A stretch of DNA of 64,000 nt from CAVXDY01 sp963721335. GTDB taxonomy: Bacteria > Actinomycetota > Thermoleophilia > Miltoncostaeales > Miltoncostaeaceae. A model generated the notes under the pieces. The model worked only from the letters and a program-made list of their open reading frames with translations, searched no databases and was not told where the DNA came from. Made by a program: the position numbers and the translations under genes. The first letter of the stretch is position 1. Each line of letters opens with the position of its first letter. The stretch covers positions 1,054,001-1,118,000 of the forward strand of contig CAVRIV010000008.1 of NCBI GenBank assembly GCA_963721335.1. Direction: 5' to 3'. This document shows, piece by piece, positions 27,337 through 36,674 of this stretch.

Positions 27337-28414
27337 CTATCCGCCCGGCCGCGGGACCCCGGGGACCACCCGGATCCGCCCGGGCGGCCCGTCGCGCAGG
27401 AACCCCACCACGTATGCGCCCGCGCCGGCGGCCTCCAGGGCGCCGAGCAGGGCGTCGCGCCGCCCGGGCGCCACCGCCAGCAGCAGGCCGCCGCTCGTCT
27501 GGGGGTCCACCAGCAGCGTGCGCACCGGGCCGGGGACGGCGTCGTCCACGTTCGACCCACGCCTCCAAGTAGTCGCGGTTGCGCCCGGCCCCTCCCGGCG
27601 CGTGCCCGCGCGCCGCCAGCTCGAGCGCTCCCGGCAGCGCGGGCACCCGCCCGGCATCGACCACCGCCTCGAGGCCGCTGGCGGCCGCCATCTCGCGGAG
27701 ATGGCCGAGCAGGCCGAAGCCGGTCACGTCGGTGGCGCAGCGCACGCCGTGGGCGAGGGCCGCCTCCGAGGCGGCCCGGTTGGAGACGAGCATCGACGCG
27801 ACCGCCGCCGGCAGGGCCGACTCGTCCCCCATGCCGGCGGCCGCGATCGCGATCCCCACCCCGAGCGGCTTGGTGAGCACCAGGACGTCCCCCGGCTCCC
27901 CGGCGGCGTTCGTCAACAGGCGGTCCGGGTGGGCCGTGCCGAGCACCGCGAGCCCGTACTTGGGCTCGGGGTCGTTGACCGTGTGGCCGCCCAGCACCGG
28001 GCATCCGTGGGAGGCGGCCGTCTCGGCGCCGCCGCGCATGACCGCCCCCAGCACCGCCGGGTCGGCGTCCCGCGGGAAGCAGGTCACGGCCAGGGCCATG
28101 AGGGGCGTGGCGCCCATGGCGTAGAGGTCGCTCAGCGCGTTGGTGGCGGCGATGGCCCCGAAGACCTCCGGCTCGTCCACCATCGGCGTGAAGAAGTCCA
28201 CCGACGCCACCAGGGCCAGGTCGTCGCGCAGCCGGTAGACGGCGGCGTCGTCGAAACCGGCATGGCCCACCAGGACGTCGGGATCCTCCGGCAGGCCGGG
28301 CATCCGCGCGAGCGCCTCCGCCAGCAGGCCCGGGGCCAGCTTGCAGCCGCAGCCCGCGCCGCGCGCCATCGAGGTGAGCGACGGGGATCCGGTTCCGGAG
28401 GGCGCGGTGGACAC
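27337..28414 (-). CDS. selD: Selenophosphate synthase, cysteine type, frameshifted
   Basis: About 358 residues if repaired. It makes selenophosphate from selenide and ATP. The N-terminal GAGCGCK has Cys22 at the Sec/Cys site; VGHAGFDDAAVYRL, ASVDFFTPMVDEPEVFGAIAATNALSDLYAMG and GGHTVNDPEPKYGLAV follow. The frame breaks near 27550-27555, between RNRDYLEAWVE and NVDDAVPGPVRTLLVDPQTSGGLL; one base is missing. The GTG at 28414 is preferred over the ATG at 28369 because it keeps the strand before the active loop. No selA, selB or selenouridine gene is seen in the window. Confidence 0.85.
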
Positions 28415-28520
28415 TCGGGTCAAGGCTAGCGGCGAGCGGCCCCCTCGTCCGGTGGGGGGAGGCATCCGGGCGCCCGGGGTAGGATCCCCCCGTCTCCGCG
28501 CGCAGACCGAGGAGGAGCCG

Positions 28521-28754
28521 ATGGGATCGAGCACCGTTCTGTGGGCCGGAAAGCACCTCAGCGACGCCGAGGAGCTCCAGACGCGGCGCATGGTCGCGCT
28601 GCTCCAGCGGGCGGGCGACGAGGAGGGGGCGCAGGAGTTCGCCGCCTTCCTGCCCGAGGCGGTGGGCGAGTGGACGCCCGACCAGCTCGAGGCCGGCGCC
28701 CACAACGGTCCGTGGCTCTCCTTCGGCGGCCGGGTGGACGGCTCGGGCTCCTAG
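28521..28754 (+). CDS. Small hypothetical protein
   Basis: 77 residues. GAGGAG precedes the ATG at good spacing. Helical and soluble, it contains LSDAEELQTRRMVALLQRAGDEEGAQEFAAFLPEAVGEWTPDQLEAG. Not recognised. It diverges from selD and ends just before a strong terminator, so it is probably a single-gene unit. Confidence 0.65.
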   Translation: MGSSTVLWAGKHLSDAEELQTRRMVALLQRAGDEEGAQEFAAFLPEAVGEWTPDQLEAGAHNGPWLSFGGRVDGSGS

Positions 28755-28764
28755 AAACGGCGAA

Positions 28765-28795
28765 GACCCGCTCCGGCCGCGCGCCGGAGCGGGTC
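28765..28795. terminator. Strong hairpin terminator
   Basis: A perfect 13-bp stem GACCCGCTCCGGC/GCCGGAGCGGGTC with a 5-base loop lies between the small + gene ending at 28754 and the convergent gene ending at 28823. It is the longest perfect hairpin I found in the window. No T tract follows it on either strand. Confidence 0.75.
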
Positions 28796-28822
28796 CATGA
28801 TGGGCCGGAGGCCCGCCGTGAG

Positions 28823-29296
28823 CTACAGGTCGGAGTCGAAGATCGTGATGACGCCGAGGTCGTACATCGCCGCGTAGGACGTCGGGGCGGCGTTGAACTG
28901 GTCGCGCGAGGTGAGGAGCGCGGTCACGTGGTACGACCGCTCGGTCTCGCCGGCCGGCACCAGGGTGAGGCCGTTGGGAAGCGGGACGCTCTCGGAGAAG
29001 CTGACGCGCTTGTTGCCGGCGGGGCCACTGAGGATCCCGTTGGTGTAGGGGATCGGGCTGTTCGGGCTCGTCACGACGAAGTCCTGGCCGGGGCCGATGG
29101 ACTCGAGGGCGACCCGGACCTGCCAACGGGCGCCGGTGTTGGGGGCGTCGGGGCCCTGGAGGTACCACTCGCAGTCGATCGAGAAGGGCTGCTCCTTGCG
29201 GATGACCGTGGTGGGGGCACCGTTCTCGTCGGTGACGAGCGCGCTGAAGTCGGTCGCGTTCATGTTCACGCCCGACGGAAGCTGCATCTGGGACAT
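28823..29296 (-). CDS. Unknown beta-rich protein
   Basis: 157 residues. The ATG at 29296 is preceded by AAAGGAACGGAA and is preferred over one 18 codons upstream. Composition is strand-forming, with alternating segments such as DFSALVTDENGAPTTVIRKEQPFSIDCEWYLQG and ARWQVRVALESIGPG, then ERSYHVTALLTSRDQF, suggesting a single beta-sandwich domain. There is no signal peptide. A strong terminator follows it and a SARP regulator gene lies upstream on the same strand. Not recognised. Confidence 0.65.
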   Translation of the reverse strand: MSQMQLPSGVNMNATDFSALVTDENGAPTTVIRKEQPFSIDCEWYLQGPDAPNTGARWQVRVALESIGPGQDFVVTSPNSPIPYTNGILSGPAGNKRVSFSESVPLPNGLTLVPAGETERSYHVTALLTSRDQFNAAPTSYAAMYDLGVITIFDSDL

Positions 29297-29378
29297 TTCC
29301 GTTCCTTTCGTGACCGGGGAAGTCGCTTGCCTGTTCGGAGGGATGCGCAAGCGTTGAAGAGAGGCTAGGACCGCCCGC

Positions 29379-30206
29379 TTAGGCGGCGATTACCGGGGAC
29401 TTACCGATTGCCAGGATCCGCTCCCGCGCCGCCGACAGGTCGGGGCCCGGCTCCGCGTCCAGCAGCCGTCGCAGCGAGTCGCGGCAGGCGTCGTACTGGC
29501 GCAGGGCCCGCGAGCGGCGCCCGTCGGCCGCGTAGCGCTCCATCAGGATCTGGTGCACGTCCTCGCGGTCCGGCTCCACGGCGAGGACCGCGCGGTAGGC
29601 GTCGGAGCTGCCCTCGCGATCGCCCAGCGACGCCAGGCAGGAGCCGAGGTCCGCGAGCGCATCGAGGTGGGTCGCCTCCAGCGAGCGGCGCAGGGGGACG
29701 ATCCAGTCCTCGTAGGGCTCGTCCTCGAAGAGCGGGCCCCCGTACAGCGCCCGGGCGGCGCGGTAGAAGGTCACGGCGCCGCGCAGGTCCCCCGCGCGCC
29801 GCCGCTCGGCGCCCTCGAGCGCCAGGCGCTCCATCTCCTCGCGGTCGACCCAGATCTCCAGCGACGGATCGAGCCGGTAGGCCTCGTCGCGGTAGACCAC
29901 GACCGGGCCGTCGCCGTGGGTCGGCCGGAAGGCCCGGCGCAGCAGGGTGATCGCCACGTTGAGGCTGTTGCGCGCCGCCGCCGGCGACGAGCCCGGCCAG
30001 AAGACGTCCAGCAGCACGTCGCGAGGGACGGGCCGCGAGCGGTGGGCGAGCAGGTACTGGAGCACCAGCCGCGAGCGGCGCGGCGGATCGATGTCGGCGC
30101 CGCCTGCCACCAGGCGGGTGGGCCCGAGGCAGTGCACCTCCAGGCGCGGGGCGCCGGGCCGGCCGTCCTCCACTTCCGGCAGCGGCCGCTCGCAGGCAGG
30201 GCACAC
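29379..30206 (-). CDS. SARP/BTAD-family transcriptional regulator
   Basis: 275 residues from a GTG. A short N-terminal segment with CPAC precedes an OmpR-like winged helix (about 40-100: LVLQYLLAHRSRPVPRDVLLDVFWPGSSPAAARNSLNVAITLLRRAF region). A bacterial transcriptional activator domain of TPR type follows (about 110-265). SARPs activate nearby genes, often for specialised metabolism. The only close downstream gene is the unknown 157-residue protein; no biosynthetic cluster is seen. Confidence 0.82.
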   Translation of the reverse strand: MCPACERPLPEVEDGRPGAPRLEVHCLGPTRLVAGGADIDPPRRSRLVLQYLLAHRSRPVPRDVLLDVFWPGSSPAAARNSLNVAITLLRRAFRPTHGDGPVVVYRDEAYRLDPSLEIWVDREEMERLALEGAERRRAGDLRGAVTFYRAARALYGGPLFEDEPYEDWIVPLRRSLEATHLDALADLGSCLASLGDREGSSDAYRAVLAVEPDREDVHQILMERYAADGRRSRALRQYDACRDSLRRLLDAEPGPDLSAARERILAIGKSPVIAA

Positions 30207-30448
30207 GTGCCTGGCCGCACCGCGGCATCGGGCCGTCTGCCGACCGACGGCGGCTGGGTCTGCATCTCTCGCCTCCTTCGACGGTCCACCGGGCCGGTGG
30301 ATCCGCCGCGACCCTCGCCCGCGCCCGTCACGCCCCGGTCACGGCCCGCTCACGGCTTGCGTATCGCCCCGTACCCGTGTGGACTCCAGCAGTAGTCCAT
30401 GCCGGCGGAAGCAGAGGAACGCCGGCTCCCGCAGCGAAGAGGACGCTC

Positions 30449-30619
30449 ATGAAGACCCTTGCCGTCGTCATCGGCGTTCTGGTCATCCTCGTGCTGCTGG
30501 TCTCGAGCGGCGTCCTGGGCGGCGCCATCTGCCTTGAGAGCGTCGGCTGCGTGCACTCGGCGGATGGCGGCATCTCGATCGACAACGCTCAGACCGTGAC
30601 GGTTACGACGGGCGATTGA
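30449..30619 (+). CDS. Small membrane/exported peptide
   Basis: 56 residues. GAAGAGG precedes the ATG. The N-terminus is a membrane helix or signal (TLAVVIGVLVILVLLVSSGVLGG), followed by ICLESVGC with two cysteines and a polar, Thr-rich tail. It overlaps the next gene by TTGA. Function unknown. Confidence 0.6.
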   Translation: MKTLAVVIGVLVILVLLVSSGVLGGAICLESVGCVHSADGGISIDNAQTVTVTTGD

Positions 30620-31140
30620 ACCGGTCCCGAAAGGTCCCGCTCGGTCAGGACCTGAAGGACCTGCCCTGGCGGATCGGTGCCTGGTTCGTCGGCATCTGGG
30701 CGTTCATCGTCCTGCTGTGGATCTTCACCGGCGGGAACGTGTCGCTCTTCCAGTGGTGGCAGAAGGCGCTGCTCTTCGGGATCGGGCGTCCTGCTCAGTT
30801 ACCCGTACGTACCGCGACTGGAAGCGGGGGGAGGTCGCCGCGACGAAGGCCGCCATCACCGAGCCCGCGGTCGTCGTGGAGGGCAAGGACAGCGGGACCT
30901 ACGTGGTCCTGCAGATCGGGCGCGAGATCGGCCGCACCGTGCGCCCGAGGGAGCTCAACCCGGGGCCCTGGGGGCTCTACTCGGTCGTGGTCCGCGCTCC
31001 GGTGGCGGTGGGGGACCTGGTGCTCACCTACTTCTGGCGGATGGTCGGGCAGCGTTTCCGGGTACAGCCAGAGCAGCGGGCGATGGGGCTCCAGCGCAGC
31101 GTCCCTCCGGCCGCCGCCCGATCAGCAGGGCTTCGAGTAG
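30616..31140 (+). CDS. Small membrane protein, frameshifted
   Basis: A TTG start at 30616 overlaps the upstream stop. The N-terminal part has a membrane helix (IGAWFVGIWAFIVLLWIFTGG) and a second hydrophobic segment (KALLFGIG then VLLSYPYV). This continues in a third frame as YRDWKRGEVAATKAAITEPAVVVEGKDSGTYVVLQIGREIGR. At least two one-base insertions near 30780-30820 are needed to join them. The 3' end is uncertain: 31140 is one possible stop. Not recognised. Confidence 0.45.
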   Translation: MNRSRKVPLGQDLKDLPWRIGAWFVGIWAFIVLLWIFTGGNVSLFQWWQKALLFGIGRPAQLPVRTATGSGGRSPRRRPPSPSPRSSWRARTAGPTWSCRSGARSAAPCARGSSTRGPGGSTRSWSALRWRWGTWCSPTSGGWSGSVSGYSQSSGRWGSSAASLRPPPDQQGFE

Positions 31141-31173
31141 CGCAGAAGCCGCTCCCCCGTCAGACTCGGGAGG

Positions 31174-32901
31174 GTGAACGCCATGACCGCCGGCCCGATC
31201 GTGATGGAGCTCGATGGCGAGCTCCGGCACCGAGGCGCGAGCGATGCGGCGCTGGCCCTCCTCGGACTGCCGGTGGAGGCGCTCCTGGGCCGCACCTCGC
31301 GCGAGGCCGGGCTGCCCCCGGAGGTGGTCGAGCCGCTCGAGCGTGAGCTGCGCGCCGCGGTCAACGGCGGCGCCGAGCGCCATCTCGAGCTGGAGGTGCC
31401 CACGGTCAACGGGGTCCGCTGGCTCCACCTGCGTCTGGTGCCCGAGCCCGGGCCGGACGGCGACCCGGGGGAGGAGGGCGGGCCGGCGAGGGTCAGGATC
31501 CTGGCCAGCGACATCACCGCGCGCAAGCACGCCGAGCTGCGGCTGAGCGGCGGCAACGCGGCCTTCCGCGCGCTGGTCGAGGATTCCGCCGACCTGATCG
31601 CCCGCATCGACGCCGACCTGCGGGTGACCTACGTCAACCGGGAGGTCGAGCGGGTCACGGGGCGGCCGGCGGCGGCCTTCCTGGGACGCCAGGTCGGCGC
31701 GCTCGGCCTGGGCGAGGAGATGGCCGGCCGGTGGGAGGAGGCCGTGCACGCGGTGTTCGCATCCGGCGAGCACCGCTCCCTCGACTTCCAGCTGGTGGCC
31801 CCCGAGGGGCCTCGCTGGTTCAGCGCCCGGCTGCTGCCCGAGCCGGGGCCCGAGCGCCGGGTGGAGCACGTGATCGTCTCGTGCACGGACGTCACCGACC
31901 GCATCGACCGCGAGGCCGAGCAGGCGGCCCTGCGCCGGGTGGCCACCGTGGTCGCGCGCGAGGGCGATCTCGAGGAGATCGCGCGGGTGGCGGCCCAGGA
32001 GACCGCCCTGCTGCTCGGGGCCACGGGCAGCGCCGTCTACCGCTTCGAGTCGGACGAGGAGGCCACCTGCGTCGCGGCCCACCCCCCGGCCGGGCCGGGA
32101 GCGGTCATCTCGCCGGTGGTGGCGCTGACCGGGGCCACGGCGACGGGCGAGACCGCCCGCACGGGAGTGCCGGGCCGCGTGGACGACTACCGCGACGTCC
32201 CCTCGGATCCGTCCACCGAGGAGGTGCTGGCGGCCGGCCTGCGGAGCGGCATCGCCGCTCCCCTGTGGACCCGCGGCCGGCTGTGGGGGGCGCTGACGGC
32301 CGGGTCCGACACCCCGTCGGCCTTCGGGGCGGGGGAGGAGCGGCGCCTGCAGGCCTTCGCCGAGCTCACCGCGATCGCCGTCGCCAACGCCGAGACGCGC
32401 GCCGAGCTGGCCCATCTGGCCGACACGGATCCCCTCACCGGGCTGGCCAACCGCCGCGCCTTCCGCGAGCGCCTCGACGGCGAGGTCCTGCGGGCGCAGC
32501 GGCACGGGCACCGCCTGACCCTGGCGATCATCGACATCGACGACTTCAAGAGCATCAACGACACCTATGGCCACCTGGGGGGCGACGCGGTGCTGGCCGA
32601 GATCGGGCGGCGTCTCTCCGCCACCCGCCGCGCCGGCGAGCTGGTGGCGCGCATCGGCGGCGAGGAGTTCGCCTGGATCCTCCCCGAGGTCAACACCCAG
32701 GGCGGGCTGGTGGCCGCCGAGCGCGCGCGCCGGGCGATCGCCGAGATCTCGGTCGAGGGCATCGAGGGGGTCACCTGCTCGGTGGGGATCTGCGATCTGA
32801 GCATGGCGACGGACGCGGACGAGCTGCTGCGGCTGGCCGACCGCGCCCTCTACCGCGCCAAGGACGAAGGGCGCGACCGGGTGGTGTCGGCCGCCCTCTG
32901 A
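31174..32901 (+). CDS. PAS-PAS-GAF diguanylate cyclase
   Basis: 575 residues from a GTG; an ATG three codons later is an alternative. Two PAS domains (about 1-120 and 125-250) and a GAF domain (about 255-405) lead to a GGDEF domain with DTDPLTGLANRRAF, IIDIDDFKSINDTYGH and the active-site loop RIGGEEF (GGEEF at 495-499). It is expected to make c-di-GMP. There is no membrane segment, so it is cytosolic. No RxxD inhibitory site is evident before the GGEEF loop. Confidence 0.9.
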   Translation: MNAMTAGPIVMELDGELRHRGASDAALALLGLPVEALLGRTSREAGLPPEVVEPLERELRAAVNGGAERHLELEVPTVNGVRWLHLRLVPEPGPDGDPGEEGGPARVRILASDITARKHAELRLSGGNAAFRALVEDSADLIARIDADLRVTYVNREVERVTGRPAAAFLGRQVGALGLGEEMAGRWEEAVHAVFASGEHRSLDFQLVAPEGPRWFSARLLPEPGPERRVEHVIVSCTDVTDRIDREAEQAALRRVATVVAREGDLEEIARVAAQETALLLGATGSAVYRFESDEEATCVAAHPPAGPGAVISPVVALTGATATGETARTGVPGRVDDYRDVPSDPSTEEVLAAGLRSGIAAPLWTRGRLWGALTAGSDTPSAFGAGEERRLQAFAELTAIAVANAETRAELAHLADTDPLTGLANRRAFRERLDGEVLRAQRHGHRLTLAIIDIDDFKSINDTYGHLGGDAVLAEIGRRLSATRRAGELVARIGGEEFAWILPEVNTQGGLVAAERARRAIAEISVEGIEGVTCSVGICDLSMATDADELLRLADRALYRAKDEGRDRVVSAAL

Positions 32902-32961
32902 TGGTCCCGCGCCAGGCCCGAGCGCTGTCCGCCTCGGCCGGGCTCCGCTAGCCTCGCTCCG

Positions 32962-34677
32962 ATGCCCACCCCCACCCGCCCGGAGCGTGCCGAGCTCCGC
33001 GGCCGACGATTGCGCGAGCGCGAGGAGCGGGCGCGCGAGCGTGAGGCACTTCGCGCCCGGAATGCGGGCGCTCCCGGCCGCCGTCCGCCCCGCAGGCGCC
33101 GTCCCTGGCTGACGTGGGGGGTCGTCGCGGCCGGGGCGCTGGCCTTCGGCGCGATCTGCGGGTACGCGCTGCGCGACGCCGGCCTGCAGCTGGCCACCAC
33201 GGGCCCCGCGCCCGACGCGCACCTGGGCGCCGCGGCCACCGAGGACCTGCGCTTCCGCATCACCGCCGACCTGCCGAGCCTGATGGACACGGCCACGCTC
33301 GAGTACGACGGCACCGACGTCCTGGACCAGGCCCACATCGCCGGCGGAACGCTGACCTACCGGCCCCGTGAGCTGACCGACGGCACCCACCGGCTGGCGT
33401 TCTCCATCGACCAGCCCTTCGGGCCGGGCCGGGCCCACCGCGACTGGACCTTCACGGTGGACCGCACCCGTCCGCGGCTCGAGATCCTCGGCCCCTCGCG
33501 GCCGGCCGTGCGGGGCGCCCCCGTGACCCTGACCGGCCGCGTGGACGAGGTCTCGACGGTGACCGTGGACGACGCGCCGGTGGACGTCGGCCGCGACGGC
33601 TCGTTCTCGGTCGACTTCCCCGCGCCGCCGGCGGGCGCCATCAGCGTGCGGGCCGTCGACCGGGCGGGGAACTCGCGCGGCATCCGCACCAGCATCCCGG
33701 TGGCACCGCGGGCGCCGCTGGTGCCCACCCGGGCCGTGCACATGACGGCCATCTCGTGGGCCGTGCCGGCCCTGCGCGAGCCGGTCCTCGACATGCTGCG
33801 CAGCGGCCGCATCAACACGATCGAGCTCGATCTGAAGGACGAGTCGGGGATCGTGGGCTACGACTCGAAGGTGCCCCTGGCGAACCAGATCGGCGCCGTG
33901 GATCCCAGCTACACGATCTCCGAGGCCGTGAACCAGATCCACGACCTCGGCGGCCGGGTGGTGGGCCGCATCGTGGCGTTCCGCGACCCGGTGCTCGCCC
34001 GCTACGCCTGGGACCACGGCAATCGCGAGCAGGTCATCCAGGGCCCGGGAGGCGTCGAGTACCAGGGCTACGGCGGCTTCACCAACTTCGCCGACCCGGT
34101 GGTGCGCAAGTACAACATCGACATCGCCCTCGAGGCGACGAAGGCCGGCGTCGACGACATCCTCTACGACTACATCCGCCGCCCGGACGGCCCGCTCTCC
34201 ACGATGGTGTTCCCCGGCCTGCGCGGAGGGGCGCAGCGCTCGATCGTGTCGTTCCTCGGCGAGGCGCGGGCGGCCCTCGACCCCACCGGCGCCTTCCTCG
34301 GGGCCTCGGTGTTCGGCATCGCGGCGTTCCACCCCGAGGAGGTGGCCCAGGACATCCCCCGGATGGCCCGGAACGTCAACTACATCGCGCCCCTCATCTA
34401 CCCCTCGGGGTGGGGCCCGGACAGCTTCGGCATCCCCGACCCGGCACGGTCGCCGGCCGAGATCACCAGGAGGTCGCTCGATCGCTTCGAGGAGCAGGTC
34501 GAGGGCAGCGGGGCGCGGCTGGTCCCCTGGATGCAGGCCTTCTCCCTCAACGGCGTCGTCTACGGCGCGCGCGAGGTCCGGGCCCAGGTGGCCGCCGCCA
34601 AGGCCGTGGGCGTCGCGGAGTGGATCTTCTGGAACCCCAACGTCCTCTACCCCAGAGCGGGGTTCCCGAAGGGCTGA
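32962..34677 (+). CDS. Membrane-anchored DUF4015 glycosidase-like protein
   Basis: 571 residues. A basic Arg-rich N-terminus precedes one membrane helix (WGVVAAGALAFGAICGYAL, about 52-70), then Ig-like domains to about 250. A C-terminal DUF4015 TIM-barrel domain follows: INTIELDLKDESGIVGYDSKVPLA, VVGRIVAFRDPVLARY, DDILYDYIRRPDG, VNYIAPLIYPSGWG and WMQAFS. The family is placed near glycoside hydrolases, but no substrate is established. It probably acts on the cell surface. Confidence 0.85.
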   Translation: MPTPTRPERAELRGRRLREREERAREREALRARNAGAPGRRPPRRRRPWLTWGVVAAGALAFGAICGYALRDAGLQLATTGPAPDAHLGAAATEDLRFRITADLPSLMDTATLEYDGTDVLDQAHIAGGTLTYRPRELTDGTHRLAFSIDQPFGPGRAHRDWTFTVDRTRPRLEILGPSRPAVRGAPVTLTGRVDEVSTVTVDDAPVDVGRDGSFSVDFPAPPAGAISVRAVDRAGNSRGIRTSIPVAPRAPLVPTRAVHMTAISWAVPALREPVLDMLRSGRINTIELDLKDESGIVGYDSKVPLANQIGAVDPSYTISEAVNQIHDLGGRVVGRIVAFRDPVLARYAWDHGNREQVIQGPGGVEYQGYGGFTNFADPVVRKYNIDIALEATKAGVDDILYDYIRRPDGPLSTMVFPGLRGGAQRSIVSFLGEARAALDPTGAFLGASVFGIAAFHPEEVAQDIPRMARNVNYIAPLIYPSGWGPDSFGIPDPARSPAEITRRSLDRFEEQVEGSGARLVPWMQAFSLNGVVYGAREVRAQVAAAKAVGVAEWIFWNPNVLYPRAGFPKG

Positions 34678-34702
34678 TCCGGGGCGCCGGCGAGCGCCGC
34701 GC

Positions 34703-35851
34703 TCAGCCCTCGGCGATCAGCGCCTCGAGCACGTCCGCGGCCCTCGGCATGGCGTCGATCTCCGCCCGGATCCCGCGCGCGGCGTCCGCGAACGCCGGCT
34801 CGGCCATCAGGCGCTCGGCCGAGGCGGCCACCGCCTCCGAGGACACGGCGCCCGGCTCCAGCGCCAGCCCGGCGCCCGCCGCCTGGCACGCCGCGGCGTT
34901 CAGAGGCTGGTCGGCGCCCTGCGGCAGGATCAGCTGCGGCAGCCCGTGGGCGAGGGCGCCGAACATCACCCCGGCGCCGCCCTGCGAGACCACCAGACGG
35001 CAGCGCGGGAGCAGCAGGGAGTGCGGGATGTGCGGCTCCACGAGCACGTGCGGCGGCTGCGGCCCCAGCCGGGCCGGATCGGATCCCGGCCCGGTCGTGA
35101 CCACCAGGTTGAGCGGCAGGTCGCGCAGCCCGGCGAGCGCGGTCTCGAGGACGCCGGGCGCCGTGTTGTAGAGCGTCCCGAGGGTCAGGTGGATGGTCTC
35201 CGGGTACGGGAGGGCGCCGAGGGCGTCCGGCAGCCGCTCCTCCGGCAGCGCCTCGCCGACCGCCGGGCGCAGGGGCCGCGCGCGGAGCCAGCCCGGGTGG
35301 CCGGGGGGTCGCAGGCTCGGCGGGCAGACGTCGAGATAGGCGCGCGCGAGGATCTCCTCGGCCAGGTCCGGCACGTCCCAGCTCCGGCCGAGCGGCTCGA
35401 ACGCCGGCACGAGGGCCGCCGCGTACTCCGGAGGCATCAGCCCCAGGCCGTGCACCAGGTGCCGGGACCCGGTGCGGGCCGCGACGACGGCGCCGGCCAG
35501 CTCGCTCACCTCGTGGACCACGAGGCCGGGTCGCCACTCCTCCGCCCGCGGCACCAGCTCCACGGCCCTGCGCGCCGCCGGTGCGCCGAAGAGCCCCTGC
35601 GCGGCGGCCCGCAGGCGCTCCGCGGGCGAGGGCTCGTCCAGGGCCGCGAAGGAGTCCCGCAGCATCGCCTCGGCCTCCGCCCAGCTCGGCCCCACGCGCC
35701 AGGCCGTGAACCCCCGCCTCTCGATGAGGGGCGCCAGCTCCGCGCCGGTCGCGATGACCACCTCGTGGCCCGCCCGCCGGGCGGCCCGGGCCAGCGGCAG
35801 CATCGGGAAGAGGTGGCCGTAGGCGGGCCCGGCCGTGATGAGGATGCGCAC
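34703..35851 (-). CDS. GT1-type glycosyltransferase (MGT family)
   Basis: 382 residues. It has a GT-B fold: the N-terminal MRILITAGPAYGHLFPMLPLARAARRAGHEV, and the C-terminal donor-binding region HVLVEPHIPHSLLLPRCRLVVSQGGAGVMFGALAHGLPQLILPQGADQPLNAAACQAAGAG. This resembles the macrolide/antibiotic glycosyltransferase family using NDP-sugars. The acceptor is unknown. It lies 16 bases after the ABC permease gene and may belong to the same operon as the exporter. Confidence 0.85.
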   Translation of the reverse strand: MRILITAGPAYGHLFPMLPLARAARRAGHEVVIATGAELAPLIERRGFTAWRVGPSWAEAEAMLRDSFAALDEPSPAERLRAAAQGLFGAPAARRAVELVPRAEEWRPGLVVHEVSELAGAVVAARTGSRHLVHGLGLMPPEYAAALVPAFEPLGRSWDVPDLAEEILARAYLDVCPPSLRPPGHPGWLRARPLRPAVGEALPEERLPDALGALPYPETIHLTLGTLYNTAPGVLETALAGLRDLPLNLVVTTGPGSDPARLGPQPPHVLVEPHIPHSLLLPRCRLVVSQGGAGVMFGALAHGLPQLILPQGADQPLNAAACQAAGAGLALEPGAVSSEAVAASAERLMAEPAFADAARGIRAEIDAMPRAADVLEALIAEG

Positions 35852-35867
35852 GCGCCGCCCGCCCCGG

Positions 35868-36674
35868 CTAGTCGACCAGGCGGCGGGTCATCCGGTTGAC
35901 CCCGATCCGCCAGGTGAGCAGCCCGAAGACGATCAGCACCGCGTAGTGGAGGAGGTCGACCCACCCCTGCCAGCCGAAGACCGCGTCGCGCACCAGCTCG
36001 ACGCAGTGGTAGAGCGGGTTGAGCTGGGCCAGGACGCGCGCCCAGGTCGGGAGGTCGTCGATCGGGAAGAAGGTCCCGGCGACCAGGAAGAGCGGCGTCA
36101 GGACCGCGCTGATGACGTAGCTGAAGTTCTCGAACGAGTTCATCGTGGCCGAGATCACGATCCCGAAGCCGGCCCAGCCGAATCCGGCGGTGATGGCGAT
36201 GAACGGCACCGCGAGCATGCCCCAGCTCGGGCTCAGGCCGAAGAACATGGCCACGATCATGGGGACGCACCCGTAGACGCCGGCCCGCACGGCCATCCAG
36301 AGCGCCTCCGCGGTCACCAGCTCCTCGGTGTCCACCGGGGCGGCGAGGATCGCGTCGTAGGTCCGCTGGAACTTGTACTTGATGAAGGTGCCGAACATGG
36401 CCGGGAAGGCCGACGAGAAGAGGACGGCCGTGGCGACCGTGCCCGTCGCGACGAACTCCACGTACGGGTATCCGCCCACGTTGGAGACCAGCGCGCCGAA
36501 GCCGAAGCCGAAGGCCAGCAGGTAGATCGTGGGCTCGACGGTCAACGAGAAGGTGGTCGAGCGCCAGTACGACGAGAAGTTGATGACCTCCCGCACCAGC
36601 ACGCCCGCCAGCGCCGGGCGCTCGAGGCGGCGGAGCCGGCGCGGAGCGGCCTGCGGCGGCGCGGCGGTGGTCAC
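35868..36674 (-). CDS. ABC-2 type transporter permease
   Basis: 268 residues with six probable membrane helices (FSLTVEPTIYLLAFGFGFGALV, FVATGTVATAVLFSSAF, FIAITAGFGWAGFGIVI, ISAVLTPLFLVAGTFF, LLHYAVLIVFGLLTWRIGV). LTPLFLVAGTFFPIDDLPTW is characteristic of ABC-2/DrrB-like permeases. The GTG overlaps the stop of the ATPase gene (GTGA). It forms the membrane part of an exporter for lipids, glycoconjugates or drugs. Confidence 0.9.
   Translation of the reverse strand: MTTAAPPQAAPRRLRRLERPALAGVLVREVINFSSYWRSTTFSLTVEPTIYLLAFGFGFGALVSNVGGYPYVEFVATGTVATAVLFSSAFPAMFGTFIKYKFQRTYDAILAAPVDTEELVTAEALWMAVRAGVYGCVPMIVAMFFGLSPSWGMLAVPFIAITAGFGWAGFGIVISATMNSFENFSYVISAVLTPLFLVAGTFFPIDDLPTWARVLAQLNPLYHCVELVRDAVFGWQGWVDLLHYAVLIVFGLLTWRIGVNRMTRRLVD

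Noticed and set aside
28341..28414. Selenocysteine codon in selD
   Set aside because: The active-site position is a TGC cysteine codon, not TGA, so selenocysteine decoding is not needed here.
31024..34332. Long open frame on the - strand (about 1,102 codons)
   Set aside because: It is antisense to the diguanylate cyclase and DUF4015 genes; both of those have clear motifs, this one has none.
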